From contig NZ_JAPNLM010000006.1 in the NCBI RefSeq assembly GCF_026627255.1, positions 1 to 64,000 on the forward strand: a stretch of 64,000 nucleotides of DNA, read 5' to 3'. This document shows positions 43,866 to 53,350 of the stretch, one piece after another; within the stretch, counting starts at the first letter, position 1, and each line of letters starts with the position of its first letter. This DNA comes from Streptomyces antarcticus (GTDB taxonomy: Bacteria > Actinomycetota > Actinomycetes > Streptomycetales > Streptomycetaceae). The notes beneath the pieces were generated by a model, which searched no databases, had not been told where the DNA came from, and saw only the letters and a program-made list of their open reading frames with translations. Position numbers and translations under genes: made by a program.

Positions 43866-45182
43866 TCAGATCGTGTCGCTGGGCTGATCGGGTTCCGGCG
43901 CGTCGTCCGTCGCGGCCAGGGCCGTGACGAGCGCCGGGGTCACCTGCTCGATCTGCCACGGGCGGGCGCCGTGGCCCGCGAGGGCCTCCGCGACCGCGTC
44001 CGGGTCGAGAAGCGCCGGCGGCTCCCAGCACAGCCGGCGGACCGTGTCCGGGGAGATCAGGTTCTCCTGGGGCAGGTTCAGCCCCTCCGCGAGCGCCGAG
44101 ACGGCGGTGCGGGCCGCTGACAGGCGGGCCGCGGCCTCGGGGTCCTTGTCCGCCCAGGAGCGCGGCGGCGGCGGACCGGCCAGGCTCGCACCCGGCTGCG
44201 GGAGCTCGCTCTCGGGCAGGGCCTTCGCCCTGTCCACGGCGGCCATCCACTGGTCCAGCTGGCGCCGGCCCATCCGCTGCCCGAACCCGGGCAGTACCGA
44301 CAAGGCCTGCACGTTCGCGGGCAGGCCGAGGGCGGCCTCGATGATCGCGCCGTCGCCGAGCACCTTGCCCGGCGACACGTCACGGCGCTGCGCGATCCGG
44401 TCCCGGGACTCCCACAGCTCCCGTACGACCGCCATCTGCCGGCGCCGGCGCACCTTGTGCATGCCGGACGTACGCCGCCACGGGTCCTTGCGCGGCGGGG
44501 CGGGCGGAGCGGCGGCGATGGCGTCGAACTCCTGGTGGGCCCACTCCAGCTTGCCCTGCCGGTCCAGCTCCTTCTCCAGGGCGTCCCGCAGGTCCACGAG
44601 CAGCTCGACGTCCAGGGCGGCGTAGCGCAGCCACGGCTCCGGGAGCGGGCGGGTGGACCAGTCGACGGCGGAGTGGCCCTTCTCCAGTGCGTAGCCGAGC
44701 ACGCCCTCGACCATCGCGCCTAGCCCCACCCGGGGGAAGCCGGCGAGGCGGCCGGCCAGCTCGGTGTCGAACAGGGAAGTGGGCACCATGCCTATTTCCC
44801 GCAGGCACGGCAGGTCCTGGGTGGCGGCGTGCAGGATCCACTCGGTGCCGGACAGGGCGTCGCCGAGGGCGGACAGGTCGGGGCAGCCCACCGGGTCGAT
44901 CAGTGCGGAGCCGGCCCCCTCGCGGCGCAGCTGCACCAGGTAGGCGCGCTGTCCGTAGCGGTAGCCGGAGGCGCGCTCGGCGTCCACGGCGACGGGGCCG
45001 GTGCCCGCGGCGAAGGCCGCGACCACACGGGCGAGGGCCTCCGCGTCGGCGACGACCGGCGGGATTCCCTCGCGGGGTTCGAGCAGGGGGATCGGCGGCC
45101 CATCGGACGGAGCTCGTTCGTCCGGGGGGCCGCCCCCGGTGGTGGTGCGCACGTCTGCTGCGGTCTCTTGGGCGTCGGTCAC
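43866..45182 (-). CDS. rnd: Ribonuclease D
   Basis: The 438-residue protein has a DEDDy exonuclease domain at ~45-225: VAVDAERASGYRYGQRAYLVQLR (DxE), ILHAATQDLPCL (Asp), and WLRYAALDVELLVDL (Tyr and Asp). An HRDC domain lies at ~240-330 (VVRELWESRDRIAQRRDVSPGKVLGDGAI). It trims the 3' ends of tRNA precursors and other structured RNAs. The N-terminal 35 residues are acidic and variable. It is encoded downstream of whiI on the same strand, separated by a long palindrome that should end whiI transcription. Confidence 0.9.
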   Translation of the reverse strand: MTDAQETAADVRTTTGGGPPDERAPSDGPPIPLLEPREGIPPVVADAEALARVVAAFAAGTGPVAVDAERASGYRYGQRAYLVQLRREGAGSALIDPVGCPDLSALGDALSGTEWILHAATQDLPCLREIGMVPTSLFDTELAGRLAGFPRVGLGAMVEGVLGYALEKGHSAVDWSTRPLPEPWLRYAALDVELLVDLRDALEKELDRQGKLEWAHQEFDAIAAAPPAPPRKDPWRRTSGMHKVRRRRQMAVVRELWESRDRIAQRRDVSPGKVLGDGAIIEAALGLPANVQALSVLPGFGQRMGRRQLDQWMAAVDRAKALPESELPQPGASLAGPPPPRSWADKDPEAAARLSAARTAVSALAEGLNLPQENLISPDTVRRLCWEPPALLDPDAVAEALAGHGARPWQIEQVTPALVTALAATDDAPEPDQPSDTI

Positions 45183-45207
45183 CGGTCAAGGGTATCGGTG
45201 GATGTGA

Positions 45208-45243
45208 CGCGCCCGTCGCCGGAACGTTCCGGCGACGGGCGCG
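45208..45243. terminator. 36-bp perfect palindrome, terminator of whiI
   Basis: CGCGCCCGTCGCCGGAAC (45208-45225) is exactly complementary to the next 18 bases (45226-45243). As RNA it folds into a long hairpin between the whiI stop and the rnd start. The lack of any spacer at its centre is unusual. Confidence 0.75.
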
Positions 45244-45327
45244 GGGGTAAGAACGGACGGCTCCCCGGGTTCCCCCGGGGGCACCCCCAGCCACCGCTGG
45301 AGTTCGCCCGGGAGCCTCCGGGCGGGA

Positions 45328-45990
45328 TCAGTGGATGATTCCGGTCCGCAGGGCGACGGCGACCATCCCGGCCCGGTCGCCGGTGCCCAGCTTGCGGGCG
45401 ATCCGGGCGAGGTGGGACTTGACGGTCAGGGCGGACAGGCCCATCGATACGCCGATGGCCTTGTTGGACTGGCCCTCCGCGACGAGGCGCAGGACCTCGA
45501 CCTCGCGGCCGGAGAGCTCTCGGTAGCCGCCCGGGTGGCTCGGGGCACCCGGGGGGCGGCGGTGCATGCGGGCGGCGGCAGCGCCGATGGGGGCGGCGCC
45601 GGGCCGGGTGGGGAGCCCGATGTTCGTCCGGGTACCGGTGACGACGTAGCCCTTCACTCCGCCCGCGAGGGCGTTGCGGACGGCGCCGATGTCATCGGCG
45701 GCGGACAGGGCCAGGCCGTTGGGCCAGCCGGCGGCGCGGGTCTCGGACAGCAGGGTGAGACCGGAACCGTCGGGAAGGTGTACGTCGGCCACGCAGATGT
45801 CGCGCGGGCTGGCGACGCGGGGGCGGGCCTCCGCGATGGACGAAGCCTCGATCACGTCACGAACTCCGAGGGCCCACAGATGGCGGGTCACGGTGGAACG
45901 CACGCGCGGGTCGGCCACGACGACCATGGCCGTCGGCTTGTTCGGGCGGTAGGCGACCAGGCTTGCGGGCTGCTCGAGAAGAACGGACAC
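45328..45990 (-). CDS. whiI: Sporulation response regulator WhiI
   Basis: The 220-residue protein matches the orphan response regulator WhiI in length and in its opening MSVLLEQPASLVAYRPNKPT. Residues ~20-120 are a receiver domain: AMVVVADPRV keeps only one of the usual acidic pair, and Asp69 sits in VADVHLPDGSG. Residues ~155-215 are a LuxR-type helix-turn-helix (LSGREVEVLRLVAEGQSNKAIGVSMGLSALTVKSHLARI). WhiI works in late sporulation, in part as a heterodimer with BldM, and is not thought to need phosphorylation. No histidine kinase gene is adjacent. A SigmaWhiG-like promoter at 46070-46097 lies about 80 bases upstream. Confidence 0.95.
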   Translation of the reverse strand: MSVLLEQPASLVAYRPNKPTAMVVVADPRVRSTVTRHLWALGVRDVIEASSIAEARPRVASPRDICVADVHLPDGSGLTLLSETRAAGWPNGLALSAADDIGAVRNALAGGVKGYVVTGTRTNIGLPTRPGAAPIGAAAARMHRRPPGAPSHPGGYRELSGREVEVLRLVAEGQSNKAIGVSMGLSALTVKSHLARIARKLGTGDRAGMVAVALRTGIIH

Positions 45991-46069
45991 CTAGGCCTCC
46001 TGGGGGAGTGGCGGGACGGGCCGGCTCGGGGAAGGAAGCCGGTGCGAACCGTGCGGATGGTCACTGACT

Positions 46070-46097
46070 CCTTCGGCACGTCACCCGCCCGGCTTTA
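46070..46097 (-). promoter_or_regulatory. SigmaWhiG-type promoter of whiI
   Basis: On the minus strand TAAA (46097-46094) is followed after 16 bases by GCCGAAGG (46077-46070), matching the WhiG/FliA-type pattern TAAA-N15/16-GCCGATAA. whiI is an established SigmaWhiG target in S. coelicolor. A GATCA-N5-TGATC repeat lies farther upstream at 46151-46165. Confidence 0.7.
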
Positions 46098-46179
46098 GGG
46101 AATGATCACGATTTGGTGAGTAACAATTCGGGCAATTCGGACGCACGATCGATCATCGGGTGATCAGAAGCCCACAACG

Positions 46180-46212
46180 GAAGCCCGGTTGCGACACTCG
46201 GTTCCGGGCTTC
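46180..46212 (-). terminator. Hairpin downstream of the DUF3000 gene
   Basis: GAAGCCCGG (46180-46188) pairs with CCGGGCTTC (46204-46212) over a 15-base loop. It lies about 120 bases after the DUF3000 stop on the minus strand. Confidence 0.45.
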
Positions 46213-46334
46213 GAGCGGCCGTGCGAGGCCGCGTGCCGTTCCGCCCGCTCCGCGCGGGGCCCGCGCCGGCCCGGTCCGGGCGCCGGGCACGGGCCGGTAC
46301 GCGGCCCTGCGCGGACCGCCGTACGGCCCCTCGG

Positions 46335-46991
46335 CTACGGGTGGTGCGGACCGCGCCGCTGTGGCAGGGAGACCACACCGGTGACCGTGTCCGTCGGACC
46401 CACCGGCGGCAGCCCCGCGATCTGGCACAGCAGCTCGCACCAGGCCGACAGGTGCGCCGAGGTGTCCGGCACCCCGCCCACCCCCTCGCGGGGCGTCCAC
46501 GAGGCCCGGATCTCGATCTGGGTCGCCGGCCGCCGCTCCGAGAGCCCGCCGAAGTAGTGCGAGCTCGCCATCGTGACGGTGCCGCTCGGCTCCCCGTACG
46601 TCAGCCCGCGCGCGTCGAGCGCCCCGGTCAGCCAGGACCAGCACACCTCGGGGAGGAGCGGGTCGGCGGCCATCTCCGGTTCCAGCTCCGCCCGTACCAG
46701 CGTCACCAGGCGGAACGTTCCGTGCCAGGCGTCGTGCCCGGACGGATCATGGAGCAGGATGAGCCGGCCGTCCGCCAGATCGTCCTCGCCGTCGACGACC
46801 GTCGCTTCCAGCGCGTACGCGTACGGTGCCAGTCTCTGGGGCGGTTTCGTGGGTTCGATCTCGATCCCCGCACGCAGCCGCGCCTTCTTCAAGCCGTCGA
46901 CCGCCCGCCGGAACGGGAGCGGGACGGAGCTCTCCTTCGCGCTGTCCGTACCGTCAGCGCCATCTGAAAATCGTCCCTGAGCCGCAGCCAT
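46335..46991 (-). CDS. DUF3000 family protein
   Basis: The ATG at 46991 gives a 218-residue protein, [14 protein letters not shown]...; no good ribosome site is seen, so the start is tentative. The core ([38 protein letters not shown], then [33 protein letters not shown]) is the actinobacterial DUF3000 family, of unknown function. No membrane segment or signal is present. In Streptomyces this gene regularly lies between whiI and hemE. It is divergent from hemE with a 91-base gap. Confidence 0.8.
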   Translation of the reverse strand: MAAAQGRFSDGADGTDSAKESSVPLPFRRAVDGLKKARLRAGIEIEPTKPPQRLAPYAYALEATVVDGEDDLADGRLILLHDPSGHDAWHGTFRLVTLVRAELEPEMAADPLLPEVCWSWLTGALDARGLTYGEPSGTVTMASSHYFGGLSERRPATQIEIRASWTPREGVGGVPDTSAHLSAWCELLCQIAGLPPVGPTDTVTGVVSLPQRRGPHHP

Positions 46992-47082
46992 GCGGGGAAG
47001 ACTAGGCGGAACGAGCGCCCGTACGGCGCAGGGACACCCGCACCGGGCCGGGCACTTCTTCATACGTGCGAGGATTCGGGGC

Positions 47083-48186
47083 GTGAGTGCCAACGACCTT
47101 CCCCTCGCTCGAGGCTCCGCCCGAGCTGGGGAGACCCCGTCCACGGGCCAGCCGAGTCAGACGTACGATTCCGCCTTCATGAAGGCGTGCCGACGGGAGC
47201 CGGTGCCCCACACCCCGGTGTGGTTCATGCGGCAGGCGGGGCGCTCACTGCCGGAGTACCGCAAGCTGCGCGAGGGCACCCAGATGCTCGAGTCCTGCAT
47301 GCGGCCCGACATGGTCACCGAGATCACGCTGCAGCCGGTACGCCGCCACAACGTGGACGCGGCGATCTTCTTCTCCGACATCGTGGTCCCGCTGAAGGCC
47401 ATCGGCATCGACCTGGACATCAAGCCGGGCGTCGGCCCGGTCGTCGCCCGGCCGATCCGCCGCCGCGAGGACCTCGCACAGCTGCGCGACCTCACCCCGG
47501 AGGACGTCTCGTACGTCACCGAGGCGATCGGCATGCTCACGGGTGAACTGGGCTCCACCCCGCTGATCGGATTCGCGGGCGCGCCCTTCACCCTCGCGAG
47601 CTACCTCGTGGAGGGCGGCCCGTCCCGCAACCACGAGCACACCAAGGCCCTCATGTACGGGGACCCGCAGCTGTGGGCGGACCTGCTGGACCGCCTCGCG
47701 GAGATCACCTCGGCCTTCCTGAAGGTCCAGATCGAGGCGGGCGTCTCCGCCGTCCAGCTCTTCGACTCCTGGGTCGGCGCGCTCGCCCCGGCCGACTACC
47801 GCCGCTCCGTGATGCCGGCCTCGGCGAAGGTCTTCGAGTCCGTCGCGTCGTACGGCGTCCCGCGCATCCACTTCGGCGTGGGCACGGGCGAGCTGCTGGG
47901 CCTGATGGGCGAGGCCGGCGCGGACGTCATGGGCGTCGACTGGCGGATCCCGATGGACGAGGCCGTCCGCCGGATCGGCCCGGGCAAGGCGCTCCAGGGC
48001 AACCTGGACCCCGCCGTGCTCTTCTCCACCCCGGAGGCGGTCGAGGCCAAGACGGACGAGGTCCTCGCGGCGGCCGCCGGCCTGGAGGGCCACATCTTCA
48101 ACCTCGGGCACGGCGTCCTCCCGACGACCGACCCGGATGCCCTGACCCGCCTGGTGGACCACGTCCACACCAGGACCGCCCGCTGA
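47083..48186 (+). CDS. hemE: Uroporphyrinogen decarboxylase
   Basis: HemE decarboxylates the four acetate side chains of uroporphyrinogen III to give coproporphyrinogen III. GTG at 47083 is chosen, with GAGGA upstream, giving 367 residues, slightly over the usual ~350. The active-site motifs are [16 protein letters not shown] (~44-59), the substrate Asp in [36 protein letters not shown], and [13 protein letters not shown] near the end. The other haem genes here (cgoX, hemQ) lie 2.9 kb further on. The gene is convergent with a flavoprotein oxidoreductase. Confidence 0.95.
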   Translation: MSANDLPLARGSARAGETPSTGQPSQTYDSAFMKACRREPVPHTPVWFMRQAGRSLPEYRKLREGTQMLESCMRPDMVTEITLQPVRRHNVDAAIFFSDIVVPLKAIGIDLDIKPGVGPVVARPIRRREDLAQLRDLTPEDVSYVTEAIGMLTGELGSTPLIGFAGAPFTLASYLVEGGPSRNHEHTKALMYGDPQLWADLLDRLAEITSAFLKVQIEAGVSAVQLFDSWVGALAPADYRRSVMPASAKVFESVASYGVPRIHFGVGTGELLGLMGEAGADVMGVDWRIPMDEAVRRIGPGKALQGNLDPAVLFSTPEAVEAKTDEVLAAAAGLEGHIFNLGHGVLPTTDPDALTRLVDHVHTRTAR

Positions 48187-48272
48187 GCCGGACGGCACCG
48201 GAGACGACCCGGACGCCGGTACCGCGCCGTGCACGACACGGCACGGACCGGCGTCCCGCGCGTCCGGCCCGT

Positions 48273-48307
48273 CCCGCGGGTCCGGCGGCGGCGCCGCCGG
48301 ACGGGAT
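48273..48307. terminator. Bidirectional terminator between hemE and the flavoprotein gene
   Basis: GTCCGGCGGC (48280-48289) pairs with GCCGCCGGAC (48293-48302), with outer CCCG/CGGG pairs. It lies just past the oxidoreductase stop and 90 bases past hemE. Confidence 0.65.
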
Positions 48308-48310
48308 CCG

Positions 48311-49693
48311 CTACACCCCGGCCGCGCGCACCGCCGAGACGGCCTTGCGGGCCGCCACCAGGACCGGGTCCCAGACCGGGGAGAACGGCGGGGCGTAGCC
48401 CAGGTCCAGCGAGACCATCCGGTCCACCGTCATGCCCGCCGTGAGGGCGACCGCCGCGACGTCCACCCGCTTGGCCGCGCCCGCGCCGCCGACGATCTGC
48501 ACGCCGAGGAGCCGGCCCGTGCGGCGCTCGGCCATCATCTTCACCGTCATCTCCGTCGCGCCCGGGTAGTAGCCCGCCGTGTTGGTGGAGGTGATCGTCG
48601 CGGTGACGAAGCGCAGGCCCACGTCCAGGGCGTCCTTCTCGCGCAGCCCCGTACGGGCGATCTCCAGGTCGCAGACCTTGCTCACCGCCGTGCCGACCAC
48701 CCCGGGGAAGGTGGCGTAGCCGCCGCCCACGCCCGACCCGATGACCTGGCCGTGCTTGTTGGCGTGCGTGCCCAGCGGAATGTGCCGGGTGCGGCCCGAG
48801 ACCAGGTCGAGGACCTCCACGCAGTCCCCGCCCGACCAGATGTTCCCGTGGCCGCGGACCCGCATCGACAGGTCCGTGAGCAGGCCGCCCGACAGTCCGA
48901 GAGGCAGCCCGGCCGCCCGGGCCAGGGCGGTGCGGGGCTCCACGCCGATGCCGAGCACGACCACGTCCGCCGGGTACTCGTCGCCGGCCGCCGTCGCCAC
49001 CGCGCGGACCCGGTTCTCCCCGTCGGTCAGGATCTTCGTCACCTCGGCGCGGGAGACCGTGACGATGCCCATGCCGTTCATCGCGCGGTGCACCAGGCCG
49101 CCCATGTCCGGATCCAGGGTGGCCATCGGCTGCTCGCCCCGGTGCAGGACGGTGACCTCGTACCCGCGGCCGACCAGGGCCTCCGCCATCTCCACACCGA
49201 TGTAGCCCGCGCCGACGACGACCGCGCGGCGGCCCTCCGTACGCTCCAGGGTCGTCATCAGCCGCTGGCCGTCGTCCAGGCTCTGCACGCCGTGGACCCC
49301 GTGGGCGCCGATGCCGGGCAGCCGCGGCCGGACCGGGCGGGCGCCGGTGGCCAGGACGAGCTGGTCGTAGCCCGTCCAGGACTCGGACCCCGATTCCAGA
49401 TCGCGGGACCTGACCCGCTGTCCGGCCAGGTCCAGCTCCACGACCTCGGTCCGGGTGCGCAGGTCGATGCCGCGGGCCCGGTGCTCCTCGGGCGTACGGG
49501 CGATCAGGTCGTCCCGCTCCGCCACCTGACCGCCGATCCAGTACGGGATCCCGCACGCGGAGTACGAGGTGAAGTGCCCGCGTTCGAAGGCGGTGATCTC
49601 CAGCTCCGCCGGGCCCTTGAGCCGCCGCGCCTGCGACGCCGCGGACATCCCCGCCGCGTCGCCGCCGACCACCACCAGTCGTTCCGCCGTCAT
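48311..49693 (-). CDS. FAD-dependent pyridine nucleotide-disulfide oxidoreductase, CoA-disulfide-reductase-like
   Basis: The 460-residue flavoenzyme has an FAD fold at the N-terminus ([20 protein letters not shown]), the single redox Cys in [12 protein letters not shown] at ~residue 46, an NADPH fold ([17 protein letters not shown]), and the second FAD motif [13 protein letters not shown]-terminal dimerisation domain ends ...AAGV. The lone Cys in SxxCGIP is typical of CoA-disulfide reductases and NADH oxidases/peroxidases rather than two-Cys thioredoxin reductases. It may keep low-molecular-weight thiols reduced. The substrate cannot be told from sequence. Confidence 0.85.
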   Translation of the reverse strand: MTAERLVVVGGDAAGMSAASQARRLKGPAELEITAFERGHFTSYSACGIPYWIGGQVAERDDLIARTPEEHRARGIDLRTRTEVVELDLAGQRVRSRDLESGSESWTGYDQLVLATGARPVRPRLPGIGAHGVHGVQSLDDGQRLMTTLERTEGRRAVVVGAGYIGVEMAEALVGRGYEVTVLHRGEQPMATLDPDMGGLVHRAMNGMGIVTVSRAEVTKILTDGENRVRAVATAAGDEYPADVVVLGIGVEPRTALARAAGLPLGLSGGLLTDLSMRVRGHGNIWSGGDCVEVLDLVSGRTRHIPLGTHANKHGQVIGSGVGGGYATFPGVVGTAVSKVCDLEIARTGLREKDALDVGLRFVTATITSTNTAGYYPGATEMTVKMMAERRTGRLLGVQIVGGAGAAKRVDVAAVALTAGMTVDRMVSLDLGYAPPFSPVWDPVLVAARKAVSAVRAAGV

Positions 49694-49780
49694 CGCCCGT
49701 ACCGTCCTTCCGTCACCCGTCACCGTCGTCCGGGGGAACACGCTACGGGCGAAGGCGTGTTCCCCCCCACCCGGCCGGTC

Positions 49781-50896
49781 TCAGGCCTGTCCGTCCGCCC
49801 CGCTCCCGGTGCCGCTCCCGGTGCCGCTCCCGGTGGGGGAGTCGGCGGGGGACGAAGCCCTCGCGCGGGACGGAGCGGCACCGGGGGCGCCGGCCGGCGG
49901 CGCGGGCGTGCCCAAGGGCCCGGGGGCACCCTGCGCGGGGACCCGCGCGGCGGCGGACGCCGGGCGCGGCTTCGCGGGCCGCAGCCCGCGGTAGACCCGG
50001 AACGCCAGCGCCAGCAGCGCCGCCGCGACCGCGAACGGCAGCACCGCGCCGATCGCGAGGACCAGGTACCGCACCAGGGTGGAGAAGACGTCCCAGCCGC
50101 CGCGCAGCGCGTCGGCGAAGCCCGCCTCGTCCTCCTCCTTCTTCTCCGCGATCTTCGGGGCCGGTTCGGACACGGAGAGGGTGATCGTGCCCAGCGCGGT
50201 CCGTTCCTTCAGCGCGCCCTGCTGGGCGAGCAGCGACTCCAGGTCGGACTGGCGCCGGCTCAGCTCGCCCTCCAGCATGACCACGTCGCTCAGCGCCGAG
50301 GCCCGGTCCATCATCTCGCGCACCCGGACCACGCTGGCCTGCTGCGACTTGACCCGGCTGTCGACGTCCGCGACCTTCTCGCCCACGTCCTGTGTCTCGA
50401 CCTTGCGGTTCAGCAGCTTCCCGCCGCCCTCCAGCGAGCCGATCACGGCGTCGAAGCGCTCGCCCGGCACCCGCAGCGTCACCGTCGAGGTGATCAGGCC
50501 GTCCTTGCCGCGCCCCGTGGACTCGTTGCCCACGTACCCGCCCGACCGCTCCGCCTCCGTGCGGGCCGCCGCGAGGGCCTTCTGCGGCTCCGCCGTCTCG
50601 ATGGCCAGCGTCGCCGTGCGGATCACGTGGGCGCGGACCGGGGCGGGCTGCGGCTGGGCCTTGGCGTCCGCCGCCGAGGGCGCGGCGGTCCCGGCACCCG
50701 GCTTGGCCGCGGCCGCCCCGCCCTCCTGCGCCGCGCCGTCCTGCGGACCGGCCGCCGGGGCCCGGTCGGCGGCGGCCGGCCGCGCGGCGGACTTGTCCTC
50801 GGCGGAGCCGGCCCCGCAGCCGGTGAGCGCGAGCGCCCCGGCCAGGGAGAGAGCGGCCAGAGCGGCTGCGGAGCGGTGTCCGCGCACGAAATGCAT
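49781..50896 (-). CDS. DUF4349 membrane lipoprotein
   Basis: The 371-residue protein starts at the ATG at 50896. It has a lipoprotein signal ([18 protein letters not shown]), an Ala/Pro-rich linker of about 70 residues, then a DUF4349 domain: [40 protein letters not shown], and a coiled-coil at ~165-235 rich in Glu/Arg ([50 protein letters not shown]). A membrane helix follows at ~275-300, then a low-complexity tail ending in GSGTG repeats. The family has no firm function; an envelope role is likely. It lies between the flavoprotein and the divergent cgoX gene. Confidence 0.82.
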   Translation of the reverse strand: MHFVRGHRSAAALAALSLAGALALTGCGAGSAEDKSAARPAAADRAPAAGPQDGAAQEGGAAAAKPGAGTAAPSAADAKAQPQPAPVRAHVIRTATLAIETAEPQKALAAARTEAERSGGYVGNESTGRGKDGLITSTVTLRVPGERFDAVIGSLEGGGKLLNRKVETQDVGEKVADVDSRVKSQQASVVRVREMMDRASALSDVVMLEGELSRRQSDLESLLAQQGALKERTALGTITLSVSEPAPKIAEKKEEDEAGFADALRGGWDVFSTLVRYLVLAIGAVLPFAVAAALLALAFRVYRGLRPAKPRPASAAARVPAQGAPGPLGTPAPPAGAPGAAPSRARASSPADSPTGSGTGSGTGSGADGQA

Positions 50897-51035
50897 GATG
50901 GTGAACCCCCGTGGATCGGCTGGTGTTGCCGGTTCGACGTCCAGAGTCCCGGCGCGGGTTTCACTTCCGCGGTTCCGGGCCGGTCCCGATGCGGTCACGG
51001 TCCGGCCTCGGTGATCGGTCTGAGACGATGTGTCC

Positions 51036-52505
51036 ATGCACGAAGCGGACATGCGTACGGACCGGCCGGGCGGCCCCGGGGCCCCGGCCGGCTCCCCGGG
51101 CCACGTCGTCGTGGTCGGCGGCGGCATCGCGGGCCTCGCGGCGGCCCACCGACTGCTCGCCGACGGCGTACGCGTCACCCTGCTGGAGGCCGGACCGCGG
51201 CTCGGCGGCAAGCTGCGCTCCGGCGAGCTCGCCGGCCTGCCCGTCGACCTCGGCGCCGAGTCCGTGCTCGCCCGCCGCCCCGAAGCCCTCGAACTCGCCC
51301 GCGCCGTCGGCCTCGGCGAAGCCCTCCAGGCGCCCGCCACCGCCACCGCCTACCTGTGGACCCGCGGCGAGCTGCGGCCGATGCCGCGCGGGCACGTCAT
51401 GGGCGTCCCCGGCGACCTGGGCCCCCTCGCCGCGTCCGGGGTGCTCTCCCCGGAGGGCCTGGCCCGGATCGGGGCCGAGCACGAGCAGCCGCCCACCGAG
51501 ATCGGCGAGGACGTGGCCGTCGGCGCGTACGTCGCCGCCCGGCTCGGCCGCGAGGTCGTCGACCGGCTCGTGGAACCCCTGCTCGGCGGGGTCTACGCGG
51601 GCGACGCCTACCGCATCTCCATGCGCGCGGCCGTTCCCCAGCTCTTCGAGGCCGCCCGTACGCACGCCCTGCTGGGCGACGGCGTACGGGAACTCCAGCG
51701 CCGGGCGGCGCAGCAGCCCCAGGCGGCCGGGCCCGTCTTCGCCGGCATCGACGGCGGCATCGGCCGGCTCCCGCTCGCCGTGGCCGACGCCTGCCGCGCG
51801 GCCGGGGCGCGGATCCTCCTCGACACCCCCGTGAGCGAGTTGACCCGCACCCCCGGGGGCTGGCGGGTGCTGGCCGGTACGGAGGCCATCGAGGCCGACG
51901 GCGTGATCCTGGCCACCCCGGCCGGAGCCGCCGCGCGACTGCTCGACGGGAATGTCCCGGCGGCCGCCGCCGAGCTGCGCTCCGTCGAGTACGCCTCGAT
52001 GGCCCTGGTCACGATGGCCTTCCGCCGCTCCGAGCTGCCGGCCTCCGTCACCGGTGGCGGCGCCAGCGGCTTCCTGGTCCCGCCCGTGGACGGCCGCACC
52101 ATCAAGGCCTCCACCTTCTCCAGCAACAAGTGGGCCTGGGCCGGGACCGACCCCGAACTCTTCCTGCTGCGCACCTCCGTGGGCCGCCACGGCGACGAGG
52201 CGGACCTGGCCCGCGACGACGCGGACCTGGTCGGCGTCTCGCTCGCCGACCTCGGCGCGGCCGTGGGCCTCGCGGCCCGCCCGGTCGCCTCCACCGTCAC
52301 CCGCTGGGACGGCGGCCTGCCCCAGTACCCCGTCGGCCACCTCGCCCGCGTCGCCCGGATCCGCGGTGCCGTCGCGGCCCTGCCCGGCCTCGCGGTGTGC
52401 GGGGCGCTCTACGACGGGGTGGGCATTGCGGCGTGCGTCGCCAGTGCGCACAGGGCCGCCGACGCGGTGACCACCGCGATCGGCACCCCTGGCACCGACC
52501 ACTGA
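51036..52505 (+). CDS. cgoX: Coproporphyrinogen III oxidase (HemY/CgoX type)
   Basis: The 489-residue FAD protein is the oxygen-dependent HemY/HemG family member. In actinobacteria and firmicutes it oxidises coproporphyrinogen III to coproporphyrin III, rather than protoporphyrinogen. FAD-binding residues are in [22 protein letters not shown] and [33 protein letters not shown] and [15 protein letters not shown] are typical of the family; the C-terminal FAD contact is [22 protein letters not shown]. The ATG at 51036 is preferred over GTG at 51030. It precedes hemQ by 23 bases, so both are in one operon. Confidence 0.92.
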   Translation: MHEADMRTDRPGGPGAPAGSPGHVVVVGGGIAGLAAAHRLLADGVRVTLLEAGPRLGGKLRSGELAGLPVDLGAESVLARRPEALELARAVGLGEALQAPATATAYLWTRGELRPMPRGHVMGVPGDLGPLAASGVLSPEGLARIGAEHEQPPTEIGEDVAVGAYVAARLGREVVDRLVEPLLGGVYAGDAYRISMRAAVPQLFEAARTHALLGDGVRELQRRAAQQPQAAGPVFAGIDGGIGRLPLAVADACRAAGARILLDTPVSELTRTPGGWRVLAGTEAIEADGVILATPAGAAARLLDGNVPAAAAELRSVEYASMALVTMAFRRSELPASVTGGGASGFLVPPVDGRTIKASTFSSNKWAWAGTDPELFLLRTSVGRHGDEADLARDDADLVGVSLADLGAAVGLAARPVASTVTRWDGGLPQYPVGHLARVARIRGAVAALPGLAVCGALYDGVGIAACVASAHRAADAVTTAIGTPGTDH

Positions 52506-52528
52506 TCAGCACACGGGACAATGGACAC

Positions 52529-53242
52529 ATGACTGCACCAGAGAAGATTCCCAACGCGGGGAAGAAGGCGAAGGACCTCAACGAGGTCATCCGCTACACC
52601 CTGTGGTCCGTCTTCAAGCTGAAGGACGTACTCCCGGAGGACCGCGCCGGCTACGCCGACGAGGTCCAGGATCTCTTCGACCAGCTGGGCGCCAAGGACA
52701 TCACCGTCCGTGGCACCTACGACGTGTCCGGCCTGCGCGCCGACGCCGACGTCATGATCTGGTGGCACGCCGAGACGGCGGACGAACTCCAGGGCGCCTA
52801 CAACCTGTTCCGCCGCACCAAGCTGGGCCGCGCGCTGGAGCCGGTGTGGTCGAATATGGCCCTGCACCGCCCGGCCGAGTTCAACAAGTCGCACATCCCG
52901 GCCTTCCTGGCCGACGAGGACGCGCGCGACTACATCAGCGTCTACCCCTTCGTCCGCAGTTACGACTGGTACCTGCTGCCCGACGAGGACCGCCGCCGCA
53001 TGCTCGCCGACCACGGCAAGATGGCCCGCGGCTACCCGGACGTGCGCGCCAACACCGTCGCCTCCTTCTCGCTCGGCGACTACGAGTGGATGCTGGCCTT
53101 CGAGGCCGACGAGCTGTACCGCATCGTCGACCTCATGCGTCACCTGCGCGCCTCCGAGGCCCGCATGCACGTCCGTGAAGAGGTGCCCTTCTACACCGGG
53201 CGCCGCAAGTCCGTCGCCGATCTGGTCGCCGGGCTCGCCTGA
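52529..53242 (+). CDS. hemQ: Coproheme decarboxylase HemQ
   Basis: The 237-residue protein belongs to the chlorite-dismutase fold. In actinobacteria HemQ removes two propionates from iron-coproporphyrin III to yield haem b, the last step of the coproporphyrin-dependent route. Key regions are [12 protein letters not shown] with the catalytic Tyr, [18 protein letters not shown] with the proximal His, [16 protein letters not shown], and the closing [16 protein letters not shown]. The start is the ATG at 52529, 23 bases after cgoX. No clear terminator follows before the convergent peptidase. Confidence 0.95.
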   Translation: MTAPEKIPNAGKKAKDLNEVIRYTLWSVFKLKDVLPEDRAGYADEVQDLFDQLGAKDITVRGTYDVSGLRADADVMIWWHAETADELQGAYNLFRRTKLGRALEPVWSNMALHRPAEFNKSHIPAFLADEDARDYISVYPFVRSYDWYLLPDEDRRRMLADHGKMARGYPDVRANTVASFSLGDYEWMLAFEADELYRIVDLMRHLRASEARMHVREEVPFYTGRRKSVADLVAGLA

Positions 53243-53350
53243 TACCTCCCCTGGGGGGAAGGACCGGCGTGCGCCCCTGACTGAGGCGCTGCCGGTGGAT
53301 CGGGAGGCACAGCCCCCGAATCGACGCAGCCGGAGACCCCGCCCGGAAGT

